A stretch of DNA of 64,000 bases from Paenibacillus sp. Root52 (GCF_001426865.1 NZ_LMFO01000012.1:373086-437085); one strand, 5' to 3'; shown: positions 9,961 through 19,814, numbered from the stretch's first letter. The notes: generated by a model not told the origin, from the sequence alone. Numbers and translations are program-made.

Positions 9961-9990
9961 AAAAGCACCTGCGATAGACAAGGTGCTTTT
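9961..9990 (-). terminator. Bidirectional terminator between spoVM and rpmB
   Basis: AAAAGCACCT (9961-9970) and AGGTGCTTTT (9981-9990) form a perfect 10-bp stem with A and T runs on both sides, so it can end rpmB (minus strand) and spoVM (plus strand). Between spoVM and this hairpin lies a GC-rich stretch with short inverted repeats (9847-9914) and no gene. Confidence 0.85.
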
Positions 9991-10021
9991 TGCTTATCCG
10001 ATTTATAGTAGCTTTGCGTGA

Positions 10022-10210
10022 TTATACGCGAGTCACTTTACCGGCTTTCAGTGCACGGGTGCTTACGTATACACGTTTCGGTTTGCCGTTCACGAGAATG
10101 CGGACCTTCTGAACGTTTACGCCCCAAGAACGACGGTTACGGTTGTTAGCGTGGGATACGTGGTTACCGGTGCCCGGTTTCTTACCTGTCACATAACATT
10201 TGCGAGACAT
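10022..10210 (-). CDS. rpmB: 50S ribosomal protein L28
   Basis: Basic 62-residue ribosomal protein with the L28 signature: [20 protein letters not shown] at the N-terminus and a C-terminal Arg/Lys-rich tail. There is no CxxC zinc pair, so it is the zinc-free form. It runs opposite to its neighbours, as in B. subtilis. The SD AGGAGGTG lies about 7 bases before the ATG. Confidence 0.97.
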   Translation of the reverse strand: MSRKCYVTGKKPGTGNHVSHANNRNRRSWGVNVQKVRILVNGKPKRVYVSTRALKAGKVTRV

Positions 10211-10468
10211 AGATTACACCTCCTATCCTAAAATAACCAGTGCCTTCGGAGAGACGAAAGTCATTCCATAAGGACTAAATTGTTCTACCTGACTAGAAAA
10301 GTCAGTTTCCAGTAGCTAATGGGTTGTTCAAGCCAGCATCGCCGGATCATTTCCATTACTAAACCTGCTTAAAACAATACTTGAATATAATATCATATCT
10401 AAAAAAGCTTCGTCAACTGATCCAAAAACTTTATTTATTTCTCCTGTCTAATATAGTACAATGTTGAA

Positions 10469-10553
10469 TAGTCCATAATACAGCGGTGAACAGGCTTTTG
10501 CCGCGGGGAAGCCGGAGAAAAGACCGGCCTTAAAGGTCGGGGGTCTGCTTTTT
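10469..10553 (+). ncRNA. Candidate short terminated transcript (sRNA or attenuated leader)
   Basis: A weak TACAAT -10 box lies near 10457. About 60 bases downstream, GACCGGCC (10522-10529) pairs with GGTC..GGTC (10535-10545) and is followed by TTTTT. An overlapping alternative hairpin, GCCGG (10511-10515) with CCGGC (10524-10528), would compete with the terminator. This is the arrangement of an attenuator, but I recognise no known riboswitch. The region is much richer in GC than its flanks. The promoter call is tentative. Confidence 0.3.
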
Positions 10554-10847
10554 GGCAACGCTGCGCGCTGCGGCATTCCATCATTGGCACCAGTCTCCAT
10601 GCGGCATTCATGCCGGCTCTCGATACCGGTGCATATCCGTATGCCCCGAACTTGGGGCTGTAATTGGTTGCAGGATATCGGTGGCCAGGCCGCCCAGACC
10701 GTTAAACCCGGCTGACATGTTGTATTATATGCCTATGCCGGACAAGGTATGGACGAAGAATAACGCAATAGCGTTAACGCATGAACAGACCAGATAACAT
10801 CTTGGTGCAAGATGTTCGTGTATCAAGCTAGGAAGGGGAATTCTCAC
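10554..10847 (+). other. GC-rich region without a gene, upstream of fakA
   Basis: Several short inverted repeats are visible (for example CCCCGAACTTGGGG at 10639-10652 and ACATCTTGGTGCAAGATGT at 10797-10815), but there is no convincing reading frame on either strand. B. subtilis has the Asp23-family gene yloU at this position; none is seen here. Confidence 0.4.
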
Positions 10848-12656
10848 TTGAGTATACGTTCTTTAAATGGAACAGATTTCACCGCAATGGTACTTGCCGG
10901 AGCGGAACAACTTGGGCAGCATGCAGAGCACGTCAATTCCCTGAATGTTTTCCCTGTGCCAGATGGCGACACGGGAACGAACATGAATTTGACAATGAGT
11001 GCAGGAGTCGCTGAGATTAAACGCAAGAGCTCTGCCTCAATCGGAGAAGCTGCTGGTATCTTATCGAAAGGCCTGCTTATGGGTGCTCGCGGCAATTCCG
11101 GAGTTATTTTATCGCAATTGTTCCGAGGATTCAGCCGTTCCGCTGCGCCTTATGAGGAACTGAATACAATCCAATTTGCGGCAGCCCTCCAGAACGGTGT
11201 GGATGCAGCATACAAAGCAGTGGTAAAGCCTGTAGAAGGCACCATTCTGACCGTAGCTAAGGAAGCTGCTAAGCATGCCAACTATTACGCTAGACGGACG
11301 AATGATATTACAGAATTAATGAATGAAGTATTGTTAAAAGCAAAAGAAGCACTGGCGATGACTCCAGAATTGCTGCCTGTACTGAAACAGGTTGGCGTTG
11401 TGGATTCAGGTGGTCAGGGGCTTGTATATATTTACGAAGGTTTCATGGAAGTTCTATTGCAGCAAGATGGAGGAAGCCTGACGACTCTGCCAAAAGAAGT
11501 TCAACCTTCGGTATCGTCTTCTGCTCTCAAACCTGCTGCGAAGCCAGAAGTAACACCTGCTAAACCTGTACAACAGGTTATCGCGCCAGAGATGCCTTTA
11601 TCGGCACAAGCAAGACTTGTTACGGAAGATATTGAATTCCTGTATGATATGGAATTTTTCATTAACCGACAGCTTGGCGACAACGCAGGAGTCGCATTCG
11701 ATGAGGATGTTTTCCGGAAAGCGTTATCAGTGAACGGAGATTCCATTATCATTATTGCCGATGATGAAGTCATTAAAGTGCATGTGCATTCCAAGACACC
11801 TGGCGATGTATTAAACCTGGCTCTACGCTATGGTGAAATTACGCAGATTCACATTCTGAACATGCGTGAACAGCATAGAGACCTGCTTACTGCTGGCATG
11901 GATATCGCACCTTCGCCTGAACTGTTCGCAGAGATTCCACCAGAAGTGTCGCGTGGTCACGAGGAAGCTGTGCCGCCTGCGGATGAGATGGCACCATATG
12001 GATTTATCGCTGTATCTTCAGGTGATGGTATTGCTGAAATTTTCCGTAGCCTCGGTGTGGATGTCGTTTTGTCTGGTGGACAAACGATGAATCCGAGCAC
12101 GGAGGATTTTGTAAAAGCGGTGCGTTCAATCGCAGCGGAACAGATTTTTATTTTGCCAAACAATTCTAATATCGTACTTGCTGCAGAGCAGGCACGTGAA
12201 TTGCTGGAGGATGAACGCCGTATTACTGTAATTCCAAGTAAGACCATTCCACAAGGTATGGCGGCTGCTTTTGCTTTCCAAGAAGATGAATCGGCAGAGG
12301 TGAATCGGGATCAGATGCTGGATGCTCTGGCACGGGTGCAATCTGGTCAAGTGACCCATGCGGTGAGAGATACCCAATATGATGAGCTGGATATTAAGGA
12401 AGGTCATTATATCGGGATTCACAACTCCAAAATTGTGGCTACGGATGAAGATCTGTTGCAGGCCTGCCAAGGTTTGCTTGCGCGCATGTTAGAGAGTGGA
12501 GACGAGGTTGTTACCCTGCTTGAAGGGGAAGAGGCGTCTTCTGAGGTTACAACTGCACTGGTTGCTTGGCTCGAAGAGCAGTATCCGGATGCTGAAGTAG
12601 AGGTACATGCTGGAGGACAGCCTGTTTATTATTATTTGTTCTCTGTAGAGTCGTAG
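10848..12656 (+). CDS. fakA: Fatty acid kinase FakA (DAK2-domain, YloV family)
   Basis: ATP-dependent kinase subunit that phosphorylates fatty acids bound to a FakB carrier, feeding them into phospholipid synthesis. The N-terminal DAK2 domain carries the nucleotide/Mg motif NVFPVPDGDTGTNMNLTMS (about residues 32-50) and a Gly-rich MGARGNSGVILSQL. A Pro/Ala/Lys-rich linker near residues 215-245 leads to the central and C-terminal FakA domains. The frame is open from 10812, but AGGAAGGGG at 10830-10838 is 9 bases before TTG 10848, which gives the family N-terminus SIRSLNG. The next gene is a DegV/FakB protein, which supports the kinase assignment. Confidence 0.9.
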   Translation: MSIRSLNGTDFTAMVLAGAEQLGQHAEHVNSLNVFPVPDGDTGTNMNLTMSAGVAEIKRKSSASIGEAAGILSKGLLMGARGNSGVILSQLFRGFSRSAAPYEELNTIQFAAALQNGVDAAYKAVVKPVEGTILTVAKEAAKHANYYARRTNDITELMNEVLLKAKEALAMTPELLPVLKQVGVVDSGGQGLVYIYEGFMEVLLQQDGGSLTTLPKEVQPSVSSSALKPAAKPEVTPAKPVQQVIAPEMPLSAQARLVTEDIEFLYDMEFFINRQLGDNAGVAFDEDVFRKALSVNGDSIIIIADDEVIKVHVHSKTPGDVLNLALRYGEITQIHILNMREQHRDLLTAGMDIAPSPELFAEIPPEVSRGHEEAVPPADEMAPYGFIAVSSGDGIAEIFRSLGVDVVLSGGQTMNPSTEDFVKAVRSIAAEQIFILPNNSNIVLAAEQARELLEDERRITVIPSKTIPQGMAAAFAFQEDESAEVNRDQMLDALARVQSGQVTHAVRDTQYDELDIKEGHYIGIHNSKIVATDEDLLQACQGLLARMLESGDEVVTLLEGEEASSEVTTALVAWLEEQYPDAEVEVHAGGQPVYYYLFSVES

Positions 12657-12686
12657 TGTTCACCTAGCCAAGAAGGAGGGGATCTA

Positions 12687-13550
12687 GTGAGCCATAAGGT
12701 TGCGATCGTAACGGACAGTACAGCAGATATACCGGAAGAACTGATTCGCAAGTATGGGATTCATGTTGTGCCGTTGCGTGTATTGTTTGGTGAAGAAACG
12801 TATGCTGACGGAGTTGAACTGACCCCAGAGGAGTTTTATACGAAACTTGGAAAGGCTGCGACATTGCCAACGACGTCACAGCCTTCTCCTACTGAGTTCA
12901 TGAACGTATATCAATCACTGCTGGACGAGGATCCGGAACGTGCCATCGTATCCATTCACTTGTCGTCTGGCATGAGTGGCACTTATCAATCTGCTCTGCT
13001 TGGCAAGTCTCTGTTAGAGCGTGAAGGTGACATCACGGTGCTGGACTCCAAGTCGGCATCTTACGGATATGGATTGCTGGTGGTGCAGGCCGCTGAGCTT
13101 GCCTTACAGGGCAAATCAGCAGCCGATATTGCTAGTGCTGTAGAAGGTATGCACCGGACTCGTAAGCTGTTCTTCCTTGTGGATACGCTAGAGTATCTAC
13201 AGAAAGGCGGTCGAATCGGCAAAGCGGCAGCGATTTTTGGAACCCTTTTGAATATTAAGCCAATTCTATCTATTGATAAAGAAGGCATTATCTATGCCGT
13301 TGAGAAGGTCAGAGGTCAAAAAAAGGCCATGGCTCGCATCATTGAGCTGTTTCAGCAGGATTTCGCGGGTAAACGCGTAAATGTGGCAATCGGCCACACC
13401 GCAGATCCCGGATCAGCCATTGCTTGTGCAGAGCAGTTACGTGGGCATTTTACACTGAATGAGGTAGTGTATACCAACATCGGCGCTGTCATCGGTAGCC
13501 ATGTCGGTCCTGGTGTAATAGCTATCTTTATGTGGCCTGTTCCGGAATGA
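12687..13550 (+). CDS. DegV-family fatty-acid-binding protein (FakB-like)
   Basis: Carrier that binds a fatty acid and presents it to FakA. It has the DegV start VAIVTDSTADIP, the TSQPSP ligand-loop motif (about residues 61-66), SSGMSGTYQSA and the C-terminal HVGPGVIA signature. It runs 287 residues from GTG 12687, with AAGGAGGGG about 8 bases upstream. It starts 30 bases after fakA; B. subtilis has sdaAB/sdaAA here instead. The head-to-tail fakA-degV arrangement argues for a dedicated pair. Confidence 0.88.
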   Translation: MSHKVAIVTDSTADIPEELIRKYGIHVVPLRVLFGEETYADGVELTPEEFYTKLGKAATLPTTSQPSPTEFMNVYQSLLDEDPERAIVSIHLSSGMSGTYQSALLGKSLLEREGDITVLDSKSASYGYGLLVVQAAELALQGKSAADIASAVEGMHRTRKLFFLVDTLEYLQKGGRIGKAAAIFGTLLNIKPILSIDKEGIIYAVEKVRGQKKAMARIIELFQQDFAGKRVNVAIGHTADPGSAIACAEQLRGHFTLNEVVYTNIGAVIGSHVGPGVIAIFMWPVPE

Positions 13551-13560
13551 GGGATTAGAC

Positions 13561-15606
13561 ATGAAATGGGATGAAATATCCGTAAAACAAATCAACGGCG
13601 TGAGTGCTCTCAAAGAGGGAGAGCTTCACGCCTTTGGCATCTCTACTGTAAAAGATTTATTAGAATATTATCCGTTCAGATACGAGGATTATCGACTGCG
13701 TTCTCTCAGTGAAGTGAAGGATGGAGACAAGATTACCGTTCAGGGCAAAATTATGGGCATTCCTGTGCTGCAGAGATACGGGAAAAAATCCAGGCTTACG
13801 TGTAAGGTGATGATAGAGGAGTGGATGATTACAGCCACGTGGTTTAATCGACATTTCCTGAAAGACCAGCTAACACCTAACCGTGAGATTGTCATCACAG
13901 GCAAATGGGAACAAAAGCGCATGCAGATGACGGTATCCGATTCTGAATTTCCCGATAAAGGGGAAGGGCGTTCAGGTACACTTCAACCTGTATACTCAGT
14001 AACGGGCAAGCTCACACAAACGTGGATGCGCAAAACCATTCAGCAAGGACTCGTGCAATATGGGGAGTTAATTCCTGAAATTTTGCCTCGAAGCTTATTA
14101 AATAAATACAGTCTCTTGCCTCGCAAACAAGCGATTGCTGGGATTCATCATCCACAGGATAACCAAGAAGGCCAGCGAGCCAGACAACGGATGGTGTATG
14201 AAGAGCTCTTCTTATTCCAACTTAAAATGCAGGCATACCGTGCTCTTAACCGAGATCGTATGGACGGGGTCGTGCATACGACGGATAATACGACTATTCG
14301 GGAATTTGTACGCAGTTTGCCGTTTGAGCTGACAGATGCACAGAAGAAGGTAGAGCTTGAAATTTTGCATGATATGCGCTCGCCGTATTCGATGAATCGT
14401 CTGCTTCAGGGAGATGTAGGGTCAGGCAAAACCGTCATTGCGGCGATTGCCCTATATACCACGGTGCGGTCTGGGTTTCAGGGAGCTCTAATGGTACCTA
14501 CAGAGATTCTGGCAGAGCAGCATATGAGATCATTACAAAAGCTGTTCGAACCGTTTGGGGTGACCGTTGGTTTGCTGACAGGTAGTGTGAACGGCCGCAA
14601 ACGTAAAGATCTGATTGCTTCTTTGCAAATGGGCATGATTGATATCGTAGTAGGCACGCATGCTCTGATTCAGGAGGATGTATTCTTCCGTGATTTAGGA
14701 CTCGTGGTAACCGATGAGCAGCACCGTTTCGGTGTGAATCAGCGCAGTGTTCTCCGCCGTAAGGGATATAACCCGGATGTGTTGACGATGACAGCTACGC
14801 CGATTCCTAGGACACTGGCGATTACAGCTTTTGGCGATATTGAAGTATCTACGATCTCAGAGCGACCTAAAGGGCGTATTCCGATCTCCACCTACTGGGT
14901 GAAGCATGACAAGATGGAGCGGGTGCTGGGCTTTATATCCCGAGAAGTGGATCAGGGGCGGCAAGCATATCTGATCTGTCCACTCATTGAAGAGTCGGAG
15001 AAGCTGGACGTTCAGAATGCAATTGATCTGCATATACAGATGCAGCAGAATTTTCCAAACTATCGTGTGGGTTTGCTTCATGGACGAATGACGGCGACGG
15101 AAAAAGAGGAAATGATGCGTGACTTTTACAGTAACGATATTCAGCTGCTCGTTTCGACGACGGTCATCGAGGTAGGGGTAGATGTACCTAACGCTACGCT
15201 TATGGTGATCATGGATGCGGATCGTTTCGGTCTGTCACAGCTTCACCAGCTTCGAGGCCGAGTTGGCCGTGGGGCTCATGCTTCCTACTGTGTGCTCATT
15301 GCTGATCCGAAGTCAGAAGTTGGACAAGAACGCATGAAGGTCATGACGGAAACGGATGACGGCTTCGAGGTGTCTCGGCGCGATCTAGATCTGCGAGGTC
15401 CTGGTGATTTCTTCGGCACCAAGCAGAGCGGATTGCCCGAGTTTCGATTAGCAGATATGGTTGCTGACTTTGCGGTATTGGAGCAGGCCAGAGATGACGT
15501 CTCCAGTTTAATTACAGATGCAAACTTCTGGACATCCATCGACTACGCACCACTGCGTGAGTATTTACAGGGGCAACAAGTGTTTCAAGGCGACCTCATT
15601 GATTAA
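13561..15606 (+). CDS. recG: ATP-dependent DNA helicase RecG
   Basis: Branch-migration helicase that regresses stalled forks and processes recombination intermediates. An N-terminal wedge/OB domain (about residues 1-240) is followed by an SF2 motor with Walker A GDVGSGKT (about 284-291), motif II DEQH (in VTDEQHRFG), TATPIPRTL and the C-terminal QLRGRVGRG. At 681 residues it has normal length. It begins 10 bases after the degV-type gene. Confidence 0.97.
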   Translation: MKWDEISVKQINGVSALKEGELHAFGISTVKDLLEYYPFRYEDYRLRSLSEVKDGDKITVQGKIMGIPVLQRYGKKSRLTCKVMIEEWMITATWFNRHFLKDQLTPNREIVITGKWEQKRMQMTVSDSEFPDKGEGRSGTLQPVYSVTGKLTQTWMRKTIQQGLVQYGELIPEILPRSLLNKYSLLPRKQAIAGIHHPQDNQEGQRARQRMVYEELFLFQLKMQAYRALNRDRMDGVVHTTDNTTIREFVRSLPFELTDAQKKVELEILHDMRSPYSMNRLLQGDVGSGKTVIAAIALYTTVRSGFQGALMVPTEILAEQHMRSLQKLFEPFGVTVGLLTGSVNGRKRKDLIASLQMGMIDIVVGTHALIQEDVFFRDLGLVVTDEQHRFGVNQRSVLRRKGYNPDVLTMTATPIPRTLAITAFGDIEVSTISERPKGRIPISTYWVKHDKMERVLGFISREVDQGRQAYLICPLIEESEKLDVQNAIDLHIQMQQNFPNYRVGLLHGRMTATEKEEMMRDFYSNDIQLLVSTTVIEVGVDVPNATLMVIMDADRFGLSQLHQLRGRVGRGAHASYCVLIADPKSEVGQERMKVMTETDDGFEVSRRDLDLRGPGDFFGTKQSGLPEFRLADMVADFAVLEQARDDVSSLITDANFWTSIDYAPLREYLQGQQVFQGDLID

Positions 15607-15615
15607 CTTAGAGGT

Positions 15616-15784
15616 AGTTCAAAAAGTCCGCTTTTGATTACGAAGGATGCCTAGCGGCATCATCAGCGGCGAATATGGGACTCAGCCGATATGTCCGCTG
15701 CTCACGTAGCCTTATCTACGCTCCGCTACTCCATTTCTAGCTTCATCGCATCTTCTTGGTACTGAAAACCGGACTTTTTGAACT
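15616..15784. repeat. MITE-like element 1 with terminal inverted repeats
   Basis: AGTTCAAAAAGTCCG (15616-15630) is repeated as its exact reverse complement at 15770-15784. The 139 bases between are non-coding and closely resemble the copy that follows 16 bases later. It may also act as a terminator for recG, because the arms can fold into a long hairpin. No transposase is seen. Confidence 0.75.
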
Positions 15785-15800
15785 TCGATTGTAAAGAGGT

Positions 15801-16001
15801 AGTTCAAAAAGTCCGCTTTTGATTACGAAGGATGCCTAGTGGCATCATCAGCAGCGAAGCTGGGACTCAGCCGAAATAAGTAGATGCTTACGAAGGTTGT
15901 TTCCTTCAGAAACAATGTAGTTGCTCACGTAGTCTTATCTACGCTCCGTTACTCCATTTCTAGCTTCGTCCCATCTTCTTGGTACTGAAAAAAAGGACTT
16001 T
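15801..16001. repeat. MITE-like element 2 (tandem copy, right arm eroded)
   Basis: It repeats element 1 in direct orientation, including the same 15-base left arm and the shared GATTACGAAGGATGCCTAG. It carries about 45 extra bases in the middle (near 15875-15925), and its right arm is reduced to AAAGGACTTT without the final GAACT. From here to 16116 there is no other gene. Confidence 0.7.
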
Positions 16002-16116
16002 AGCGAATAGAAGATATTGCTGCTTTCCGTATTTCCTTGGGAAAAAGGTCAAGTGTACAAGCCCTCCTGTCATATGAATAAGAAGTGAGTTCATTATTCA
16101 GGAGGTGCTAAGTCCG

Positions 16117-16404
16117 TTGGGTTATCAACAATATGGAATTAGTCCGCAGTTAGTGGAGCGGATCAAAACAAAGATGAAAAATCCTGCTGTAAAAGAGCGT
16201 ATCAAAAAACTGATCGATGGAGTAACCAAGTCGGATCTTCAGGATCGTGCAAAAGTGAGAAGACTTGTGAAGTCTTCAGCAGTCATTATGAATGAGAGCT
16301 TCTCGTCTGCTCAAGAGGAGCAATTTGTAGCTTTTGTTATCGCACAGAAGATTGACCCGAATAATACGTTCCATCTGATTAAGCTATGGGGAATGTTTAG
16401 ATAG
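16117..16404 (+). CDS. Small sporulation-type protein (SpoVIF-like, tentative)
   Basis: A 95-residue, basic, helix-rich protein with no membrane segment. KKLIDGVTKSDLQDRAKVRR and the C-terminal KIDPNNTFHLIKLWGMF recall short Bacillales proteins grouped with stage VI sporulation protein F. The assignment is from memory of the family and is not certain. GGAGG at 16101-16105 is 11 bases before TTG 16117, preferred over GTG 16105, which lies inside the SD. A CATATGAAT motif about 50 bases upstream resembles a sigma-E/K -10 element. Confidence 0.5.
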   Translation: MGYQQYGISPQLVERIKTKMKNPAVKERIKKLIDGVTKSDLQDRAKVRRLVKSSAVIMNESFSSAQEEQFVAFVIAQKIDPNNTFHLIKLWGMFR

Positions 16405-16448
16405 GTGTTCGGTGTGATGTCAAATGACATTGAACAATGATAGGTTAC

Positions 16449-16490
16449 AAAGGAGCTGTCCCAATAGTCATGCGGGACAGCTCCTTTACT
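16449..16490 (+). terminator. Rho-independent terminator
   Basis: AAAGGAGCTGTCCC (16449-16462) pairs perfectly with GGGACAGCTCCTTT (16474-16487). It ends the 16117 gene. Confidence 0.88.
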
Positions 16491-16637
16491 ATTTATTATT
16501 TCAATGGAATTAGGAGTTTGGTGACGCAATCGATTTATCTGTACGAGGGTTATGGCAATCCGTCTAATAAATAGATAGTGAAGAATAATGAATAAGTACA
16601 TATGTAAGTTAGGAAACTGATGCATGCGCGTGGATTC

Positions 16638-16910
16638 TCACTTCTTGTTTTTGTTATGATGTTGGACATGTGGAGAACCAATAGCTATCAAAGAGACAAT
16701 TAGAATTACTATTAAAATTGCATTAGAAGGTACGGTTTTATATACGTAGTTCTGAACAATGAGTACGAGAATGGAAATACTTAAGATCACTTTCAACGCA
16801 TGAACAGAGAATCGCTGAGGGTTTTTGGATCGTGTGGAGATAAAATAGAGGATACCCCCTAATAAACCAAACAAAAGCACTGAACCTAGGAGCAGTAGTA
16901 ATACAAGCAT
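16638..16910 (-). CDS. Small membrane protein of unknown function
   Basis: About 90 residues with a long N-terminal hydrophobic segment (about residues 2-26) and two more (about 38-52 and 60-76), ending in a His/Asn/Lys-rich tail. The frame is open further upstream, but GAAAGGTG sits 6 bases before ATG 16910 and a hydrophobic N-terminus follows directly. It is isolated between a terminator and the divergent lytS-like gene. No family was recognised. Confidence 0.55.
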   Translation of the reverse strand: MLVLLLLLGSVLLFGLLGGILYFISTRSKNPQRFSVHALKVILSISILVLIVQNYVYKTVPSNAILIVILIVSLIAIGSPHVQHHNKNKK

Positions 16911-17189
16911 GAAATACACCTTTCTCAACAAAAGTTGTAGCAAATTGGAATAACATTCTAATTATATCACAATGAAATTTAACAGATAAGTGTCGATGAA
17001 GTACTCCGCAAATGTAGAATGAATGCTATTGATGGATTACCTATGGATTTTGAATTTTCGGTTAGAGCTTTGCTTTCCTGCAGGGGGAGCGGTAAACTGT
17101 TGCATACGAGCATGATGAGTAGGTTCTACACATAGGAGCTTGTACCAACATAGGTACGCTAATGTCTAATAGATATGGAGGAAGTTCGA

Positions 17190-18851
17190 TTGTCTGAAAT
17201 GTTTATTATGCTGCTTGGTTTGTTTGAACGGGCGGCATTATTAATTATCTTTTTATTCTTTTTGTCCAGAGTACCCCGATTTCGGCAGATCCTGCAGAAG
17301 GGCAAATTAAGGTGGCAAGAATATGTAGCAGTTACACTACTATTCTGTGCTTTTGCGATTTTCGGGACATATACGGGGATTAATGTAGAAGGTTCTCTTG
17401 TCAATGTACGAATCATCGCCGTGTTATCTGGTGGTATTTTGTTTGGAGCGCCAGTAGGGATTATTACGGGGATTGTATCCGGAGTACACCGTTATTTGAT
17501 TGATATGGACGGAGTAACGGCTATTCCTTGTCTCATTACAAGTATTATTGCAGGTCTCGGATCGGGTTATATTCACAAGTATACGCCGAAGTCCAAACGC
17601 TGGATTATTGGGATTGCTGCTGGAATGATCTGTGAAGCACTTACGATGTTACTCATTTTGTTGTATTCCTACCCAGACCCACTGGGGGCGGATATCGTGT
17701 CTCAGATTGCACTACCAATGATTCTAGGTGAGATGAATATTGGGTTGATTGTGCTTCTCGTGCAGAGTGTTGAAGGGGAAAAAGAAATGATCGCAGCTCG
17801 CCAGGCGAAGCTCGCATTAGATATTGCCAACAAAACGCTGCCGTATTTCCGTTCCATTGACGAAGACTCTCTTCGTACAATCTGCCGAATTATTCAGGAG
17901 GACATCCAGGCAGATGCGGTGGCCATTACCGATACACGAAATGTACTCGCTTATGTGGGATTTGGTGAAGAACGGTATCATATCGGAAATGAGATTATTA
18001 GTGAGATGACGAAGAAAACGATCTCCAGCGGAGAGATTACCATTAGTAATGATGTGATTGATGAGAAAACGCCGGATATTCACTCCCTGCTTATTATTCC
18101 GCTAGAAGAGCGGGGCGAAGTGACTGGAGCACTAAAAATTTATTATCGAAAAGCGTACAAGATCACGTATCCTCTGCAGACCATGGCAGTAGGGCTATCA
18201 CAGATTATTTCTACGCAGATGGAGGTATCCCGTGTTGAAGAGATTAAGGCTGCTGCGAACAAAGCAGAGCTTAGGGCTCTGCAAACGACCATCCATCCTC
18301 ATTTTCTGTTTAATGCGTTAAATGCCATTGCCTCCTCCATTCGTACCAAGCCCGATCGAGCAAGGGAGTTAATTGTGAATTTGTCGGGATATATGCGCTA
18401 TAATCTGGAGCTGTCAGACGAGCTGATCGATATTCATAAGGAATTGGAGCAGGTTCGTAATTATGTGGAAATTGAAAAGGCGCGCTTCGGTAACAGGCTG
18501 CAAGTAATCTATGAGATAGATGAGGTGGCTGTGCATATTCCAAGTCTGGTGATTCAGCCACTTGTTGAAAATGCCATTATCCATGGCATTCTTAAAGTGA
18601 AAGGGCCGGGAACGGTTCGCATTCGAGTACAGGATTATCCTAATTTTGTGCGGGTGGGTGTCAGCGATACAGGATCAGGCATCCATCCAGACATTATTGA
18701 ACAGGTGTACCATGACCGGATGCCTGGGAATCAGATTGGATTATATAACGTACACCGGCGTGTGAAACTTATATATGGACAAGGCTTAACCATTACTCGG
18801 TTGGAACAAGGAACAGATATTTTATTTGATGTGCCTAAAGGAGATGCATAA
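17190..18851 (+). CDS. LytS-family sensor histidine kinase (5TM-5TMR_LYT)
   Basis: Membrane sensor kinase. The first 195 or so residues are membrane segments of the 5TM-5TMR_LYT type ([20 protein letters not shown], and an invariant-looking HRYLIDMDG). A GAF-like domain (about 215-355) follows, then the His_kinase domain with phosphoacceptor His in [14 protein letters not shown] (about residues 367-380) and an ATPase domain with [10 protein letters not shown] and DTGSGI. SD ATGGAGGAAG at 17175-17184 precedes TTG 17190, a better start than ATG 17175. The response regulator follows after 15 bases. Close relatives sense extracellular pyruvate (LytS, BtsS), so a carboxylate ligand is a reasonable guess. 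Confidence 0.88.
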   Translation: MSEMFIMLLGLFERAALLIIFLFFLSRVPRFRQILQKGKLRWQEYVAVTLLFCAFAIFGTYTGINVEGSLVNVRIIAVLSGGILFGAPVGIITGIVSGVHRYLIDMDGVTAIPCLITSIIAGLGSGYIHKYTPKSKRWIIGIAAGMICEALTMLLILLYSYPDPLGADIVSQIALPMILGEMNIGLIVLLVQSVEGEKEMIAARQAKLALDIANKTLPYFRSIDEDSLRTICRIIQEDIQADAVAITDTRNVLAYVGFGEERYHIGNEIISEMTKKTISSGEITISNDVIDEKTPDIHSLLIIPLEERGEVTGALKIYYRKAYKITYPLQTMAVGLSQIISTQMEVSRVEEIKAAANKAELRALQTTIHPHFLFNALNAIASSIRTKPDRARELIVNLSGYMRYNLELSDELIDIHKELEQVRNYVEIEKARFGNRLQVIYEIDEVAVHIPSLVIQPLVENAIIHGILKVKGPGTVRIRVQDYPNFVRVGVSDTGSGIHPDIIEQVYHDRMPGNQIGLYNVHRRVKLIYGQGLTITRLEQGTDILFDVPKGDA

Positions 18852-18866
18852 CAAGGTGATTGGTCG

Positions 18867-19694
18867 ATGAGAGCCCTTATTGTTGAAGATGAGATCCTGG
18901 CGAGTGAGGAGTTGAATTATTTAATTCAGGAGCACAGCCAGATTGAAGTTGTTGCTTGTCTTGAAGATGGACTGGATGTGCTGAAGTTTCTACAGGAGCA
19001 GGAAGTTGACGTTATTTTTCTGGACATTAACATTCCTTCGTTAGACGGCATGACGCTGGCTCATCATATTGGAAAGTTTGCCCGTAAGCCCTACATCGTA
19101 TTTACGACAGCGTACAAGGAACATGCAGTGGAGGCATTTGAGCTGGAAGCGTTGGATTATATATTGAAGCCTTATGACGAGAAACGGATTGCAGCTATGC
19201 TGAACAAGCTTGAATCCACATTCCGCCGGGATCAGGAGCAGGGGGAGCATGAACGTGGTATGGGCGACGGATCAGTTCAGCATACGACTTCTGTACATGA
19301 CTCCTCGTCTGTATTAAGCTCATCCTCTGGAACGCAACAGGTGAGGGAAGCGAACAGCCATGATGTGAGGCGGATTAACCTGTTACGGAACGACAACATC
19401 ATTGTGACGGATACTACGGATATTTATTATGCGGAAGCACAGGAAAAGGTAACGAAGGTATATACGAAAAATGGTGAATTTACGATGCCCGTCAGTATTA
19501 CGGATTTCCAGGGACGTTTACCACAGGAAACCTTCTTCCGCTGCCACCGTTCGTACGTGGTGAATCTGGCTCAAATTCGTGAAATTGTGCCTTGGTTTAA
19601 CAATACTTATCTGTTACGCCTGCGTGATCTGGAGGCAGAAGTGCCTGTAAGTCGTGGGAAGGTAAAAGAGTTCAGGCAGCTCATGCGCATTTAG
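18867..19694 (+). CDS. LytTR-family response regulator
   Basis: Partner of the preceding kinase. The receiver domain (about residues 1-118) has the acidic pair VEDE, phosphoacceptor Asp in DVIFLDINIPSLDG and the conserved Lys in YILKPYDE. A Ser/Gln-rich linker (about 128-165) leads to the LytTR DNA-binding domain (about 172-272), with RCHRSYVVNLAQI and VSRGKVKEF. At 275 residues it is slightly longer than usual because of the linker. The nearest downstream gene, a transporter, is the likely target. Confidence 0.92.
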   Translation: MRALIVEDEILASEELNYLIQEHSQIEVVACLEDGLDVLKFLQEQEVDVIFLDINIPSLDGMTLAHHIGKFARKPYIVFTTAYKEHAVEAFELEALDYILKPYDEKRIAAMLNKLESTFRRDQEQGEHERGMGDGSVQHTTSVHDSSSVLSSSSGTQQVREANSHDVRRINLLRNDNIIVTDTTDIYYAEAQEKVTKVYTKNGEFTMPVSITDFQGRLPQETFFRCHRSYVVNLAQIREIVPWFNNTYLLRLRDLEAEVPVSRGKVKEFRQLMRI

Positions 19695-19814
19695 AGGCAT
19701 TTCATTCCCGCTCTGATGCAACTCATGCCAAAATCGGTGTAATGAATCCCCTTTCATGTATGATTAGCTTGTGAACGCATTCAAGCATTTGACATCGGCA
19801 AAGGGGAGATTACG

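Noticed and set aside
10552..10797. 81-codon frame upstream of fakA
   Set aside because: TTG-type start directly after a terminator T-run, no SD, Cys/His/Arg-rich translation typical of GC-rich non-coding DNA.
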